Positions 61,447 through 64,000 of a stretch of DNA of 64,000 nucleotides are shown here, piece by piece. The stretch is from Gymnorhina tibicen. Lineage: Eukaryota; Chordata; Aves; Passeriformes; Artamidae. The notes under the pieces are model-generated. The model was not told where the DNA came from, searched no databases, and was given only the letters and a program-made list of their open reading frames with translations. Where the stretch lies: NCBI GenBank assembly GCA_013399875.1, contig VXAZ01000602.1, positions 1,492,835-1,556,834 of the forward strand, read 5' to 3'. Each line of letters begins with the position of its first letter. The first letter of the stretch is position 1. The translations under genes and the position numbers were made by a program.

Positions 61447-62285
61447 GATTTCTGTGCTTTAGATATTTTGTCTTCACAACTTCAGTACAGACTCCAGTTC
61501 TTAACAGGCAGAATCTTCTATTCCCATATTCACAACTCACACCACCACTCTCCAGTCCCCACAAGGCCTTCTGCTCACTTTCTCCGTGAAGTTCACACAC
61601 ACACAGGAGTTGAGACTGTCAAGCCCAGCCTTCACTGCTCTTCTGGACTCTCAGCTGCTGCTCTGCCTATGATTAGACATTTGATTCTGCCCTTGGTAAG
61701 GGGCCAGAGTTGTCCTACACACGTGTCATGTCAATCTCACCCTCTGTGCCCCCCCGCATACACGATGGATCTCTCACCGGAACGTGGCTGAAAATAGCAC
61801 ACCTCCTGTCTCTCCAGAGCTTTGTCTGACACTCTTAAAGCTGGAAGCATTTCAGTAAAAATTTTATTTCCACTTTGCATTCCAAATGCAAATCTTAGAG
61901 TCAGTACTCAGGATTCATTAGTATGAGTTTCAGGCAAGGACATGTCACAGGCACAAACTTGTACAAGATCAGGTGATAGCACCTGACCCTATGAATTGAA
62001 CAAAACCAGCTTGCAATTGATGTGCTCTCCACTTCTATTTCCTCCATGCAGCTAGTGTTATTACACAGTAGTACTATGTGCCTGCCCCGAAAGCCACAGG
62101 CAGACTATAGATGTACTGTGCTCCCTCTGCAGCGAGCTGCTCCCTGGCATCCCCTACATCCACTCGTAATATTAGACACTGGGACCAGAATAGCTGGGAT
62201 TAGCTACACACATGGGATTCAAACAGTTCTCTGCAGGGCATTGCTTACATAGACTCAATGGCCAAGAGCAGCTTTGTACCCAGGT
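61447..62285 (-). promoter_or_regulatory. SYNPO2L: Region upstream of the SYNPO2L start codon
   Basis: It probably holds the 5' UTR and long-isoform promoter, though the transcription start is not visible. I see no good TATA box on the gene strand and no CpG island, as is common for tissue-specific genes. An MCAT-type CATTCC (61878-61883) next to an octamer ATGCAAAT (61886-61893) lies about 440 bp from the ATG. Short open frames here are not convincing. Confidence 0.35.
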
Positions 62286-62830
62286 CGTAGAATCAGAGAA
62301 TGGTTTGGGTTGGAAGGAACTTTTAAGGATCATCTAGCCCAACCCACCTGCAATGAGCAGGGACATTTTCAACTATATCACATTCCTGACAGCCCTGTCC
62401 AACGTGACCTTGAGTGTTTCCAGGGATGGGGCATCTGCCATCCCTACGGGCAACCTGTTACAGTGCTTCACCAGCCTTGTAGCACAACTTTTTTTCCTTA
62501 TATCTAGTCTAAATCTACCCTCTTTTCATTTAAAACCATTACCCCTTGTCTTATAACTATAAATCCTACTAAAAAGTCTGTCTCCATCTTTCTTATAAGC
62601 CTCCTTTAAGTATTGAAAGACCACAATAAGGTCTCCTCAAAAACTTCTTCAGGCTGAACAACCCCAACTCTCTCAGCCTTTCTTAGTAAGAGAGGCCTTC
62701 ATCCCTCTGATAATTTTCTTTGCCTTCCTCTGGACCTGCTCCAATGGGTTTATGCCTTTCCTGTGCTGAGGAACCCAGACCTGGACGCAGGTCTCCAGGT
62801 GAGGTCTCACTAGAGTGGAGTAGAGTCCTT
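62286..62830 (-). mobile_element. CR1 LINE, older 5'-truncated copy
   Basis: It begins with AGAATCAGAGAATGGTTTGG, the reversed CR1 3' end, followed by the usual GGTTGGAAGGAACTT... block and the reversed text of the ORF2 tail (GGCTGAACAACCCCAACTCT). The frame is broken by substitutions and small indels, so it is older or more decayed than the copy at 58143. Boundaries are approximate. Confidence 0.8.
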
Positions 62831-63147
62831 CAGTATTTTTTCTTTAGGACCAAGACTTCCTACCCATCCCAAGCCAGGGTGTTATAGAAGAATTAAAGTC
62901 CATGTTCCCCCTTTGCTACAAGACTTAAAACATGATTTTCTGTTAAGGTCCTGAGGACAAGCTTACCCTTACCTCTTCCTTATTCTGCAACGTGCTTAGC
63001 TCTGAGTGACTAATATCCTTATACCATAACATCCAGAGCATGTACTTTTGCTGTGATGCCATTGCTTGGTTGACTGCTCCATTGCCAGTACTATAGCACC
63101 ACTCATCCAGTACCATTGCATATTGCTGGTGGGCACACACCAACACC
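62831..63147. other. Spacer between two CR1 copies
   Basis: About 320 bp with no recognised gene or repeat. Confidence 0.5.
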
Positions 63148-63710
63148 ATCATAGAATCATCAAGGTTGGAAGAGACCTTTGAGATCATCAAGTCCAACCA
63201 TCCACCCAGCACTACCACTGTAACCACCAAACCACATCACCCAGCACCAGACCCAGATGCCTCTTAAACACTTCTACGGGTGGTGACTCCACCACATTCC
63301 TAGGCAACCTGTTCCAATGCCTGACCACCTTAACAGTGAAAATGTTTCTAATATCTAATCTGAGTCTCCCCTGTCTCAGCTTTAGGCCATTTCCTCTTGT
63401 CCTCTCTGAAGCCACAGAAGAGATCAGTCCCCACCTCACTGCAATCTCCTTTCAGACAGCTGTGGAGGGCAATGAGATCCCCCATGAGCCTCCTCTTCTC
63501 GAGACTAAACAATCCCAGGTGCCTCAGCCATTCCTGTAAGATAAGTTTTCTAGACCTTTCACGAGCCTTGTTGCCCTTTTCTGGACACACTCCAGCACCT
63601 CGATGTCCCTTCTGAAGCGAGGGGGCCACTAGGGCCCACTGAAGGCAGTAATTGAGGTGTGGCCTCACCAGTGCCGAGAATGGAGGGACGATTACTTCCC
63701 TGTTGTTAAT
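63148..63710 (-). mobile_element. CR1 LINE, third 5'-truncated copy, next to the CpG island
   Basis: The left end ATCATAGAATCATCAAGGTT is the reversed CR1 3' terminus. The minus strand encodes ORF2 tail pieces such as RTRGNGLKLRQGRLRLDIR, VVRHWNRLPRNVVE and LGLFSLEKRRLMGDLIAL, spread over two frames by an indel. It belongs to a CR1 subfamily different from the copy at 58143, judging by the differing 3' text. It ends within about 50-100 bp of the CpG island. Confidence 0.85.
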
Positions 63711-63759
63711 AGGGAGTGAACAACTCTTTGCACCTTGGTGCAGAACTGGCCCTGGTTCC

Positions 63760-64000
63760 TCCCCTGTCGCGGTCTTCCACAGGCCGCTGATGGGACAGGC
63801 GGCCAAGGGCACCGTGGCCAGTGGTGGCCGCGGCTCAGCAGCGTTCGGCCGTGCCCTGCTTATGCCTCAGCTGCCCGTGCGGACAGTGCTGGTTCGGGCT
63901 GCCCGAGAAGCAGCCCCTCAGCCCTTCCCCCGCGGCCGCCTCCGCCCCACTCGGAGCGTCAGCGGCCGCGGCCTCCCGGCGCCTGCGCCGCATCCGGGCC
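63760..64000. promoter_or_regulatory. CpG island, probable promoter of the next gene to the right
   Basis: An abrupt change to GC-rich, CpG-dense sequence continuing to the window edge. It has two GCGGCCGC sites (63932-63939, 63962-63969) and a perfect NRF1 core GCGCAGGCGC on the minus strand (63979-63988). Such islands mark housekeeping promoters. By recalled mammalian gene order the neighbour would be SEC24C transcribed to the right, but no coding sequence is visible to confirm this. Confidence 0.65.

Noticed and set aside
1..64000. CRISPR arrays, bacterial operons, phage or viral insertions
   Set aside because: No regularly spaced repeats, ribosome-binding sites or dense coding. Repeats are simple-sequence or CR1 type, and I see no retroviral LTR pair or gag/pol-like frame.

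Overview
The window is vertebrate nuclear DNA, most likely from a bird. It has small exons bounded by GT/GC...AG splice sites, CR1-type LINE copies that carry the typical ORF2 C-terminal reading frame, an overall AT-leaning base composition, and a CpG island at the right edge. CR1 is also found in turtles and crocodilians, so the species cannot be fixed from this window alone. Nothing prokaryotic is present (no operons, CRISPR or insertion sequences), and I see no tRNA or rRNA genes.

Two protein-coding genes can be reconstructed, both on the minus strand and both encoding sarcomeric Z-disc proteins. MYOZ1 (myozenin-1 / calsarcin-2 / FATZ-1) has five coding exons between 16868 and 3664 and encodes 294 residues. 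SYNPO2L (synaptopodin 2-like / CHAP) has four coding exons between 61446 and 29433 and encodes 1084 residues, with an N-terminal PDZ domain split across exons 1 and 2. Reading frame is kept across every junction I placed. From memory, mammals have the same order and orientation (SEC24C - SYNPO2L - MYOZ1 - USP54 on human 10q22), so this is a conserved muscle gene pair.

Layout from left to right: 1-3324, intergenic DNA beyond the MYOZ1 3' end; 3325-16894, MYOZ1 with an 8.4 kb intron between its second and third coding exons; 16895-about 29400, the MYOZ1 upstream region merging into the SYNPO2L 3' region; 29433-61446, SYNPO2L with two introns of about 13 kb each, one of which holds a 259-nt pure purine tract and an unmerged assembly duplication around an N; 61447-62285, SYNPO2L upstream DNA; 58143-63710, three CR1 fragments in the same orientation; about 63760-64000, a CpG island that is probably the promoter of the next gene, SEC24C if mammalian synteny holds.

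How the genes work together: myozenin-1 links alpha-actinin, filamin C, telethonin and calcineurin at the Z-disc and ends in a PDZ-ligand tail. SYNPO2L is an actin- and alpha-actinin-associated Z-disc protein with a PDZ domain. Co-expression in striated muscle is expected, and several canonical MEF2 and E-box motifs lie in the introns. I found no previously undescribed biological system. The points most worth a second look are a GC-AG intron in MYOZ1, a three-copy basic motif in SYNPO2L, an overlapping upstream ORF at the MYOZ1 start, the homopurine tract, and the assembly duplication.
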